Source: Agroathelia rolfsii (taxonomy: Eukaryota > Basidiomycota > Agaricomycetes > Amylocorticiales > Amylocorticiaceae). Taken from it: a stretch of 64,000 nt of DNA. The translations under genes were made by a program, and so were the position numbers. The stretch lies in contig JABRWF010000001.1 of the NCBI GenBank assembly GCA_018343915.1, positions 1,364,001 through 1,428,000 on the forward strand, written 5' to 3'. The notes beneath the pieces are model-generated. The model saw only the letters and a program-made list of their open reading frames with translations. It had not been told where the DNA came from and ran no database searches. Positions 11,055-23,000 of the stretch are shown here, in pieces (the first letter of the stretch is position 1; each line of letters opens with the position of its first letter).

Positions 11055-12300
11055 ATGACCCGTCTCGCTGACCTCATTCTCACGCACGTCCCTCTTCCTA
11101 ATGTACCGTACTACTACACTTCCTATGTCCCGGGGGAGACCCCCATGTCCACCACTCCTGTCGTGGTCACGGCACTCGCCGGCTACCTGGCTGTAATATT
11201 TGGCATCCGCGAGGTGCAAAAATCCCGCGACGCGCAAAAGCTGAACACGCTCTTCCGGATACACAACCTCATCCTCAGCGGTGGGAGCGCTCTGCTCCTG
11301 GCGCTCATTTTGGAGGAGATTGTGCCCATTCTGTGGAGGGATGGCCCTTATGCAGCCATTTGTGCTACCTCGTCTTGGACACCTGTTCGTTTTTTCTTAG
11401 TTTGCCTGTGTTGTTCACATGTTTGACGCGTCTCGAAATTGCGTATATTTAGAGGCTCGAGTTCTACTACATGATCAACTATTACTTCAAGTACCTTGAG
11501 CTTCTGGACACTGTATTCCTCGCTCTCAAGAAGAAGCCTTTGGGTATGTTTTTTCTTGTTTGTATAGGAATGGTTCTAAGCTAACGGAACTCTGTAGCAT
11601 TCTTGCATGTATTCCATCATTCTGCTACGGCCGCCTTGTGCTTCACGCAATTGAACGGAAGGACTAGCATGGTGAGGCTGGCGTATGCTCATCGCTTACG
11701 CAAAGTGCTAACTTGTTTTGGCAGTCTTGGGTTGTGATCACGCTCAACCTCGCTGTTCATGTATTGATGTGTATGTTGAATCTTGTTTCACGTGACCGCA
11801 TCTAATTAATCATATGCAGACTATTATTACTATGCTGCTGCTGGAGGTGCCAAGATCTGGGTAAGTGTGATTTAATGCTTGAATAGCCCACCCATGCTAA
11901 CGGAGATAACAGTGGAAGAAGTACTTGACGTCTATGCAGATTACTCAATTCATCATCGACCTCCACCTTGTCTACTTTGGCAGTAAGTATCCATATCTCA
12001 GTTGTCCAATCGCAATTGACTTATTGGCATTACTTAGCCTGGCAACGATTTGCTCATGCTTACGCCCCTGCTTTGCCTCACGTCGGTGACTGTGCTGGAA
12101 CCGAGACTGCTGCCCTCTTCGGCTGTGGCTTGCTCACCAGCTACCTCGGCCTGTTCATCAAGTTCTACATCGATACCTACAAGAAGCCCAAGGCCAACAA
12201 GGCTGCCAATGGCACTGCGAATGGAAATGCCAACGGCAATGCTAATGGCCATGCTAACGGAAAGGCAAACGGCCACTCGGCTGGTAATGCCAACCACTAA
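11055..12300 (+). CDS. ELO-family very-long-chain fatty-acid elongase
   Basis: Condensing enzyme of the endoplasmic reticulum that adds malonyl-CoA units to acyl-CoA. Seven exons in phase (11055-11384, 11453-11543, 11598-11671, 11725-11770, 11820-11860, 11913-11982 and 12038-12300) give 304 residues. Family signatures are all present: KYLELLDTVFLALKKKP, the catalytic histidine box FLHVFHHS, a TQ..LNGRTSM segment and TSMQITQFIIDL. Several hydrophobic segments fit a multi-pass membrane protein. The C-terminus after the last membrane segment is FYIDTYKKPKANK, followed by an Asn-Gly-rich tail of about 30 residues in place of the usual lysine-rich retrieval end. Its substrate length class cannot be told from the sequence. 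Confidence 0.93.
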
Positions 12301-13113
12301 ACACCTACGAAATAGTGAGTTGTACCGTCATTTTCTTCTCATTTCGTCCTCTGACTTTTTTGATAGAACCAACATAATGCAAAATATCAGACTCACTTGC
12401 CGAGGATGACACGGCCGTTGGATAGCTATGGCCTTTTGAATTTGACGGAATCTTCTTTTTTCTCTTCACTGCACATAAGATAATGCGTTATAATTGCGAA
12501 CTCGGTTGCTTATTTTTTTCTTGCACCGTTCTGTTACCTTGTTACCAGTTTCTGAACGGCCTGTCGCATACTTCTCTTTTTTGAAGTAGATATATACCCT
12601 CATTCTGCAATCCACTTTCGTTCATCATGATGTGTGTGATATGATACTTATGATGCAGCAGCTGAGATGATGATGATTAGTGATGCAAAAGTTGCAACTG
12701 CGATGAGTGGCTTGAGCGGGCTGTGCGTCATCGAAGCCACGAACCCCTGGAATTTGGCCCTTGTCCGTTTCTCGGGCCCAATAGTCGCTAGCCTCTGGCC
12801 CCTCTGGTCTCGGACGTTTTGCCTCTACGTCTGTGGTACTTTATTTGCAAATCCTCCTCCTGGCTTTCCTACTCTCGAACAAAGGGTGGTCCACCTGGAG
12901 CCTGTGCTTGGCTTTGTTAAGTGATTTGACCCACAGTTTGACCAACATTGATATAAGAACTGCTATGAGACATTGCTGAGCGGCGTACGCGCGATAATAG
13001 CTCTGCTGCCAGTTGCAACCGTGACCCCGCCCTGCTACTAGACAAGACCTGCTATATCGTGGGCATCAAGTCAAGACTATACAAATCAAACTGAATCACG
13101 CATATCGTTTATC
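12301..13113. other. Intergenic region between elongase and RasGAP genes
   Basis: 3' flank of the elongase, then about 500 bases with no supported gene. A short open frame at 12667-12924 has no family resemblance and no splicing support. Confidence 0.4.
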
Positions 13114-16100
13114 ATGCAACCCAGCAGTTATCTCTCGCCACTGCGGTCCGACGAACCCCTGGTTCCCCCGCCGCGAGAGTTTCAAGTGCTGGTGGACGTC
13201 TTCATATCGAATTCGGCTGCGGCCGTATTGCGCAGGGTCAGACAAGCAATCTCCTTGAGCTTTTAATATTATTCTCTATTCTCTGCGCTGTTCATTGCTG
13301 GATTGCCGTACTGAAATAGTTCATCGTTATCCTTCCTTTCTAGCCTCCGGTATCGAGGAAGAAGACGGACAAGAGAGACTCGTTAAGGCCATCGTCTGGT
13401 AATGACGATGCAAGGAAGCTGAAAGGTGAGTGTATACATGTATGCTTCTAGTCCCCGCCTGGTCGTGTTCTTGTTAGCGCGGTTTATTAAGCATTTTAAC
13501 TTTTTTTTTTCTTTCTCTTCATGACCAGAATCGAATAGCTGGATGACGCTTGCACGCGGCTCGGCCAGTGCTGGTCACTGGAGATCGGCGCTGTGCACGT
13601 TGACGGAGCAAGGGGAGAGGTGTATACTCAAGGTCTACGTAGACGTAAGCGTCTTCTCCATTTATCATGTTGTGTGTGTGCATGTCTGAAGTTTGATTTG
13701 ATTTATGTTTCTATTATACTCTATTTTTGGCTTATGTGCCTCGTGTGGCTTTATTTTATTCTCCATAGGAATCGCTGCTATATCAAACTATCAACGTCCA
13801 CCTCTTGAACCATACTGATATCCGCACGGCGGACAGATCTCTCAACTCGAAGCCAAATTGTGTCATACTGTACTGTGATTCGTAAGTCGTTGCCATATCC
13901 ATATTCCTCCCCTTCACGTTGGTCCTCTCGCCACAGGGATCGTGATTTGCTAAACCTAAACCTCTCTGACACCTATCAGCGAACAACGATGGAGCTCGGC
14001 AGGCACTGAGGAACCGCTGTGCATGCACTTTCCCAACGAGATCGCGAGCAACTCATGGCTTGTTCTCTTACGCTCGTACGCCATACCGGAGATCTATGGC
14101 CGCTTCATGAACCACAGCGATGGCGGGCTTTATCGGCTCTGGAGGCAGGTGCACCTCCAGGTTATGCAGGGGCGGAACCTTGGAGTAGCGAGGGAGATGC
14201 CTGAGTTTTACTCAGGATCCGTGGGTGAATCCGATGGTGCCCGAGGTGGTGGTGGGGGTGGTATCAGTGGTGGTATCAGTGGTGGTGGCGGCGGCGGCGG
14301 TGGTGGTGGACATGGCGTTGGTCTTGGAAACAACAATGATGCAGACGGCACGGCCGACCTCGATGCATACTGTGAGATATACGTAAACGGCGAGCTGTGT
14401 GCGCGCACGACGACGAAGCGCGCAGCGGGTACGCCAGATTGGCATGAGAGCTTCACATTTTCGGAGTTGCCCCCATTTGAGGCGCTCGAGATTGTGGTTT
14501 ATCGAGAGAAGAAGGTGCAGAAGCCTATCGTGCTCGGAACGGTGCGAATTGTGTTGGCAAACTTTAGGAGGGGTGAGGAGGTCGAGGGGTGGTTCCCAGT
14601 GCTGCAGCCTGCACCGGTGATTGGTGCGTTCCAGGCTGGTGATTTGAGGTTGAAGCTTAGGGTGGACGAGTGAGGATGTGTCGTAGCCTTTTGCCCCTGT
14701 TTTGCTTGCTGATGTTTTCTTAGAGAGATCATCCTTCCAAGCTATGCTTACCAGGGATTCATCAACGTGAGTTGTTTATCTCAATTCTTACTGCCAAGTA
14801 TCCAATTCCTCTCTTAATAGTGTCTGATGTCACGGAACTCGCTCGACTGGATCCATGATTTGGAAAAGAAGCTTCAGCTCAAATCGGTGTCCAGTGCTAT
14901 CATATCAATTTCTATCGCCAAGAATAGGTTGGTAGACGAGATATGCGAGATTGCAGATCGAGAAGTAGGCGCCACACCTCATTGTCAGTGTCATTTACCT
15001 TGACGAATTTTGCGGTTCTTAACAACTATCGTAGCTCACCATACGCTCTTTCGTGGCAATACCGTGTTTACAAAGACGATGGAAGCTTGCATGGTTTGGT
15101 ATGGAAGATCCTTTATTGATGCCAGTGTAGGCAGCGTTATACGAAGGATATGCCTCGAGAAGGTCGCCATCGAAGTCGATCCTCTCCGAAGCGGGAAGAA
15201 TCCGAAGGAGATCGAACGCGGGGTCGAGCAGCTCATATACTGGTGTCGTGAGGTCTGGAATTCGATCTACGACGCTCGTGGTGAATGTCCAGAGTGAGCA
15301 GCTTTATGCGCCCACCTGTGGATGTTTAGTTTTACATTCCTTCCCATACAGCGAACTCAGGAGAATATTCCAGCACATTCGTCATCTCGTTGAGAAACAA
15401 TACGTCTCACATGCGGCTAATAGTGAGGGGGAGAACTTCAAGATGTTACCTTATCAAAGTGTCAATGCATTTTGCTTCCTTCGATTAATTGTTCCTAGTA
15501 TTCTACATCCGCATCTATTCGGCCTTGTACCTGGTGAGACTAAAAAGTTCATACTTTTATCCATCTTACTCATTGTTTTTTTTTTAGGTCTCCCTGGTCT
15601 TGGAGTCCAGAGGAGTTTGACATTGATTGCTAAAGTTATGCAAAGTTTGGCTAATTTGAACCCAGTTCGTTCTTATTCATCAATATTACCGATTCAGTTG
15701 ACCGACCTTATTTCTAGGCAATACAAAAGGAAGAGTTTATGCGAGGTGTCAAAGACTTTATCAGGGAAAGCATCCCAGCCATGCAAGACTACATCATCAG
15801 GATATCCACTCCGGACGAATCACGCCACAGTAGCAGTGCGAGGTCCAAGGAATACGATCGCCATTTCCTCGTGACGTCGATACAAGAACGAAGGACGGAC
15901 ATGCCGATACTTGTCAACGAGTCCATCCCGATGCTGCCACATGTGCAGGATAAGTACCGTCAGCTTGCAATCATCTGCTCCGCTGTTGTCCGGAATGCGA
16001 AGAATCATCATCAGCAGCAGCAGCGGAGCAAGACTAATCATAACGAACAGGCTGACGAGGCTATCGATGAGTTTTGTGCTGCGTGTTTTGATGTCGAGGA

Positions 16101-16598
16101 GCAGGCACTGCATAGAGTGATAATGTTTCCAAAGTATTCGTTGAGGATCTCCTTCACTGACATTTGAATATGATATAGGTAAGCAAGCTGGCTCGACGCG
16201 TACCGCCAGCTGTAGGGAAGCTGCCGCAACCTGTACCCATCACGGATTCTCATCATGTTCGACATATCCATGTTCCCTCGACGTCGCCGCCTCGGTCTCG
16301 CAAGGACTCGACAAGCTCGATGACGACGCCAAAGCGGAGATCGCTACGTCTTACAAAGCCAGCATCACTATCGTTGCAAGCTGTAGACACCAGTGCAGCA
16401 GCAGCAGGGGGCAGTGACACTAATGTGCCCTCTTCGCCTGAATCGATGAGGCATGTCGTGCCCAAATTTCGACCAGCTACGTCTGAGCACAGCCTCAAGC
16501 ATTTCAAGTCACAGTCGTCGGACTCGGCGGTGGAGTCGGGCGATGATGGTGCCAAGGGTGTAAAAGGCTTACTCAGGGGAATGTTGTCTCGGAAATAA
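13114..16598 (+). CDS. C2/RasGAP-domain GTPase-activating protein
   Basis: Stimulates GTP hydrolysis by a Ras-type GTPase at membranes. Exons join in phase from ATG 13114 to the stop at 16596-16598. First comes a PH-like part (SALCTLTEQGERCILKVYV, then NSKPNCVILYCDS). A C2 domain follows (LQVMQGRNLG, AYCEIYVNGELCARTTTK, PDWHESFTF, GTVRIVL), split by a glycine-rich loop at about 14240-14320. The RasGAP domain has the arginine finger in HTLFRGNT (Arg at 15052-15054), a GSVIRRICLEKVAIEVDP block, the FLRLIVPSI motif and LGVQRSLTLIAKVMQSLANLNP. The tail is Ser/Pro-rich and basic, ending GLLRGMLSRK. The domain order is that of the SynGAP/RASAL/DAB2IP group rather than neurofibromin/IRA. The target GTPase is not known from sequence. 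Confidence 0.88.
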
Positions 16599-17040
16599 TG
16601 TATAGTGATAGTGAGCTATTGGTCCGTGTGAGGGGTAATTAAGGTTGACTGCATTATTTTGCTAATTGTATCGGATTCATTCGGATATCGTTTATAAAGA
16701 TGATGATCAGTATCTTGGGGCTTTTTTGTAACTTGTACTTTTATGTGTTCTTTATTACATCATTTAGTTATTCTTTTATCCTTTGATTTTAGCGACGGCA
16801 ATGATTGAACGCTATATTGAGCTGTGATCTTAATAATAAAAGGTTGTAATGATCCTAGGCTTCGAGTTACCACAAGTCACGTGCACCACGGCTCGTTGGC
16901 GCATTTCCGAGATTGTTGACGTCAATATTTGATCGAAAGCAATCGAGTACTAGTCGTTTTTCTCGCTTCTCGCTTGTTGTATTTGCACCAACAACTCTCT
17001 TACTGGGATCAGACTCTGCAAAACATCAAATATTGCCATC
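16599..17040. promoter_or_regulatory. Upstream region of VPS13
   Basis: Spacer of 442 bases between the RasGAP stop and the VPS13 ATG. It is A+T rich to about 16850, then has a CACGTG E-box near 16879 and a TGACGT near 16917-16922. No gene is seen. Use of these sites is inference. Confidence 0.35.
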
Positions 17041-20000
17041 ATGTGGTGGCTAGACCCAGGCAAAGAGGTCCTGAACATTGTGCGCGGGATATCCAATTCG
17101 TGTTAACCTCGGCGACAGCTCAAGATATCGTTTGCAGTTGTTCAACAGAATATTGGCTCCATATATCGAGAACCTGGATATGAACCAGGTAAACTATGGA
17201 ATTGGACAAGGTATGCTTGAATTTTCTTTCACAAACTTACAGTCTTCCTGATTCTAATGTAGGCCAGTTGACATTACGCAACCTACGCTTAAAACGAGGA
17301 GCATTGGATAAATTCAGGTTACCTGTTGATGTTCTTGAAGGTACGTTATCGGCTTGTTTGCGTATAATTAAATCAGCGTTAATCGGGTAGATGAATAGGA
17401 TATTTGGGACAATTTACGCTATCTCTACATTGGATGAACCTGGGGAATCAGCCTGTGCAAATACTCATCGAAGATGTCTATCTTCTTGTCGTACCCTCCT
17501 CTGAAAGCAAGACCAGTCCAGAGGAAGAGGAGCAACGCATACAGGCTGCTAAAGCCGAGCGTCTGGAGAATGCGGAGTTGTTGCACATGCGTGGTCAGGC
17601 CGAGGAGTCTGGTATGTCCCTAGTATTGTTATCGTCTCCAATATAGCTAAAGTGTAAACCCGCAGGAAATCAGCAACAACAAGGTTTGTTAACGTCATTG
17701 ACCGCAAAAATCGTGAACAACTTGCAGGTCACTGTAAAGAATATTCATGTTCGATACGAGGATAAACTCAGCGTTCCTGGGGTAGGTGTTTTGAACGGTG
17801 GGGATCCACATCATAGCTAATACACTCTCTTTCAGCATCCATTTGCCGCAGGTGTAACCCTAGCAGGATTTACTGCAGTATCTGTAAATGATAAATGGAT
17901 TCCGGCATTCATCGACAGCACGGCGGGTGCTATTCACAAGGTATGTCTTGCGTACCAGCCCTAATGATGTTCATTGTTAATCTGTATTTAGCTAGCGAAT
18001 CTGGAATCCCTTTCTGTGTATTTTGATACGGATTCTCCTAGTATGGCAGGTTTGCCTCCAGCCGAAGCCATCAAAGAGTTCACTGCCTTGGTACCATCAT
18101 TTTTTATTGTCAAATCTGATTGTTCGCTGATTGTTCGTGCTAGATTGCCACCAACGGGCATGACACCTCGCATCAATTCATCCTCAGGCCCGTTTCTGGT
18201 GAAGGAAGGGCGAGTTCAAATCGATTTATCCTTCTGTCTCTGGACGATAGTGTATTAATATAACAACAGGTCATCTTAAACCACAAGCTCAACAAGGACA
18301 CCCCTCGGTTCGACGTCCAGCTCCTGTTCGATGAAATCGGTATAGCCTTAGACAATAACCAGTACCGTGATGCCATCTCGCTCGTGGATATGTACCATGT
18401 CTACTTGCGACAACATCAATATCGCAAATTCCGGCCATCTGAAGGGGAGTTTGTAAAGAATCGACCACGGGCACTTCTACAATTTGCAGGTAAGGCTATC
18501 CTGGATGGAGTACATGAGCGGCATCGCAAGTGGACGTGGGCGTATTTTAGAGAGAGAAGAGACGATCGCAATTCCTATGTCGAATTATTCAAAAAGAAAT
18601 CATTGAATCAACTCGTTGGCAGCGTGAGTTACATATGAACCTAGATCTTAGGCAACTTGCTTAAAAATATTTATAGGATGTCCAACTGCTAGAGGCGCTA
18701 GAGCGAAAGCTCTCCTACGAAGATATCCGGTTCTATCGATCCATTGCCAGATCTAAACTTAAGAAGGACCTAGCCACTCGGCGCGAACTCGAAGAGCAGA
18801 AGAGGGCTACGGCGGCGGCCTCTGGCTCCCAGAACAGAGGCTGGGGTGCGTGGCTATGGGGATCTCGTACAGAGGAGACATCGGAGACATCTGGGGATGA
18901 CGCTATCTTCGGAGGGACGATGACTGAGCAACAACGTAAAGAGTTATATGAGGTGCTTGACTACGATGAAAAGTCGGCCCTAGCGGAATCTTTCGAAGCT
19001 CCGCGCGATGCTCTGCAACTACGTGTCGGGGCTCAGTTGAAGAAGGGCAGCTTCGCTCTCAAGAGTAGATCGGAGAAGAAGGATGTGATCTCCATTGAAT
19101 TTGATGTCTTTCAGGCTACAGCTACTCAGCGGACGGATGGACTTGATCTTACCATGTCGCTCGGAGGCTTTGGAGTATTTGACGGTACAACAGAGAACAC
19201 CCTCTATCCACAAATCGTACGCGTAGTCAGCAGTTCTTCGCAGGATGAAGGCCAACAGGAGATCACAATCCTTCCCATCGGTGGGCCTGCGAAGGGCAAA
19301 GGCACGATCAAGGCTCTGGAAGACCCTTTTCTTCAAGTTAAACTTGAGCAGAATCCATTGGACGAGCGTGCGGACACGGGCTTGACAGTCAAGATGCGCC
19401 CTATGGAAATCATCTACCACAGGGGATATATCGAGGCTATATATAACTTCTTCAAGCCTCCAGAGAGTCAACTTGAGTCCGTCGAAGCACTTTTGGTCAG
19501 TATTCCACTCTCTTTCCAGTTATAGGAACTTACATTATACAGGATGCGGCGAGTCAAACTCTTGAGGAGATTCAAAAGGAAACCAGAGCCGGACTTGAAG
19601 CGGCTTTGCAAGCACACAAAACTGTGGACATCCAAATGGATATGAGCGCACCTATTATCATCATACCCGAAGAGTACGTCGTCCTATATCACTCTGTTTA
19701 GATTTTACATATGAAAAATCGACCCTTTCAGCATCACAAGACAAGCATCTCGTTATCTCATCGTCGATGCAGGTCACATTGCTATCGAGAGTAACCTGGT
19801 CGACAAGAGCGCAGTCAAAGAGATCCGACAGAAGCAAGGGCAACAGTACAGTCCTGAGGATTACAAGCGTTTGGAGTCACTCATGTACGATAATTACTCC
19901 GTGAAGCTACATGCTGCTCAGGTAGGCATTGTCATGTTCTTTTTGCAATTTTTTTAACTGAAGCACAAAGGTTATCATAGTTTGTTCTGGGAAATGATCT

Positions 20001-23000
20001 TCAGTCGTGTCGAGATGCCTTGACCTCCGAAGGTGGAGACTCGTTACACCTTTTAGAGAGGATTAACATCGACTTGACCGTCCAAAATTCGATTGTTCCG
20101 ACCGTTTTTAGCCTTGCTCGCTTCAAAGTCTTCGGAAAGCTGCCATCCCTTCATGTAAATTTCTCCGATGAGAAATACCGTGCCCTTATGCGATTTATCG
20201 AAGTGTGCATGCCAAGGTTTGACGAGAACGAAGGAAAGAAGGCGCCCGAAGCAATTGAGCCGAAAGCTATCGACATCAAGATAATCAGACCAAACCTTCA
20301 AAAGAAGAACGGCGCTTTCCGTTTATCTACTGGAGTGTTTAGAACACCAGGTGGTAAAGAATACAACGTGGTAGATGATGAAGACGAGGATGAGTCCCCA
20401 GAGAATGAAGAATTTTTCGATGTGGAAGACAGTTCATCGAATGTAAGTGCTGCCCATTTCTCGCCATGATTCCAGGTTGCTCATCTCGCGCAGTTAGCGG
20501 AGATCCATCAGCATATTTTTGAACTTGTTTTCCAAGTGGAGGAGCTAAAGGCTTTGATGTCGCGATCGACTAGCAACGGCGAACAGCCTGTGGGCAGTGT
20601 ATCTCTGAATAAATTTGGGCTGGACTTCGCACTAGCCAAATTCGACATGAAGGTCCATGTAAATCTTAGGTATGGATCCAAGCACGCCGTAACTGAGCGA
20701 CTTGCTAACCTAACATGATAAGGTCACTCTCCATGCATTTAGTTCGCAAATCTGAAGGGCCAATCACATTCATGACATCTTCGTCTCTTGATCCTTCGGT
20801 TGAGCACCAAGATTTACTTACAGTTGAATACAACCGTGTTCAGAAAGACTCCCCGGAGTATCAAACCGTTTTTGAGGGTATGGATCAAAGCGTCGACGTC
20901 AAGATATCTACATTCGTTTTCCGCGCCGACCCTGAGCCTGTCATCTCGCTATATGACTTTATCATGAAAACATTCGTGCCCAAGGATGACACATCTGTTA
21001 CCACGACGCCGGAGCAGCAACAGACCGAGTTAGTGACTAGTGGTCAAGACAATGCACAGTCAGGTAAAATCAAAGTGTTGGTGAATCTGGCCAGTGTACA
21101 AGGTAGGATCCCCCAACCCCCCCTATCCCCCAGCTATACAGTAGGACTCATGCACTATTCAGTTATCTTAATGAATGACACCACTCAGATTTCAACACTA
21201 TCTCTGTCGACAGCCCAAGTCGCCGTCTTTCTACACCAGAGTGCTATGCGCGTCACAGGCCGTCTTGGTAGTCTTGCTTTGAGCGACGATTCCAGCGCTG
21301 AAGTTATACACCCTGACTTTAAGCAAATCATGTCTATCGAGGGCGAAAACTTTGTAGATTTCCGCTATGAAACGTATGACATCACCGACCCATCATACGA
21401 CGGCATCAAATCTTCTGTCTATCTCAACGTGGCATCACTGAAGATGCACTACCTCGAACAACCATTACATGACATATATGTATTTATGACCAAACTTGCG
21501 AGATTCAAGGGTCTATACGACGCTGCAACGCAGGCCGCAGTACAGTCCGCGTCCGAGATCGACAGAATGGCCATCGAGGTGTTGGTCCGATCTCCAATCA
21601 TCATATTCCCATCCGATCTGTCGAAATCCAAGGACGTGCTAACCTTGCGCTTGGGTGAAATCAACGCCAAAAATGCATTCAACCAAAACGACACTAAGAC
21701 GACGGCGAGCCTTCGCGGAATACAATTTTCTTCTACTCTATATCACGACCAAGAAGCTTCTATCCTCAAGATCGTCGACGATATCGACATTGCTACGGAA
21801 ACCGTCCAAGCGGCTAATATTGATCGTGAACAGGACAAGAACCGACCGGACACGCAGGTAGATTTCTTTCAACGCATCAAATTCTTCGATAATGGTTAAT
21901 GATGATTGTGCAGGTCGGGGTAACGGTTTCAGACGTTAGATTGCATCTGACACAGAGGCAATATGTACTTTTGGTAGCCCTATCTCAGTCAATACCTCGG
22001 GTACTTGCAGGCGCATCTGAGGGTACTGACCAAGTCCAATCGAGCATTTCCAGCCAGTCACTTTCGACACCTGATGCTACCGAATCCGATGCACAGCCCC
22101 AGGTAGCATTGAATCCTGAACTCGAGCCAATGCCGGACGCTGGAGTTCGTGTCTGGTCTTCACTTGATGTTGTCGTGACCGTTGGCACTGTTAAGCTGCA
22201 CCTTTACGATGAACTAGCAACGACGGAAGCTGGCCTCAAAGAACATGGCATTGTGCGCTTTGCTCTGAATCACAATTCGCTGCGATACAAGATGCTCTCA
22301 GATGGCTCGGCCGAAGCGCAGGTCATCCTGAAGTCGTTCACAATCAACAATACTAGACAAGGCAGTTCCAAATTCCGGGAGATCATTCCCGCAGCTCAGC
22401 ACGACAGAAATCAGTTCATGATAACCTACACGATGTCCGGCGGAAGGGATAGCTCCTCTATGGCCGTATTAGCTATAGATTCCCCCCAAGTTATATTCGC
22501 TGTTGAACCAGTTATTGCTCTGCTTACTTTCTTCTCAAGCGCCTTCAATGCCCCACCTCCAGATGAGGAACCTCAGGAAACCGCTGGTGACACCTTGCCA
22601 GTTGAAAAAACGACGCAAGCTAACGATTCCGGCTCCCATATTGACTTCCGCGTGGACTTGCATGATGTCTTCATTAGCGTCCTCGAGAACGATACCGATA
22701 TCAACTCACAAGCGATCCGATTGACCATAACACGTATCCAGCTATCGCAACAGGTTTGTAGATATTTTCTTAGATGAAATTAACCATTGTCTCAATCAAA
22801 ATATAGGGCATTCTGGCTCTCTCCATCGATCATTTGGGCATGTCCTTGATACGCATGGGGAAACCCTCCGAGAATGTTCGCTTCCTGGATGATGTGGACC
22901 TAACCCTTTCACTTGACAGTCGCAATTCATCACAGCAGCAAGTCACTACGATTGAACTGAACATGAAGCCCATCGTATTCAGAGCATCTTATTGTGACAT

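Noticed and set aside
12667..12924. 85-codon open frame between the elongase and RasGAP genes
   Set aside because: No family resemblance, no promoter or splicing support, and a composition like the surrounding spacer.
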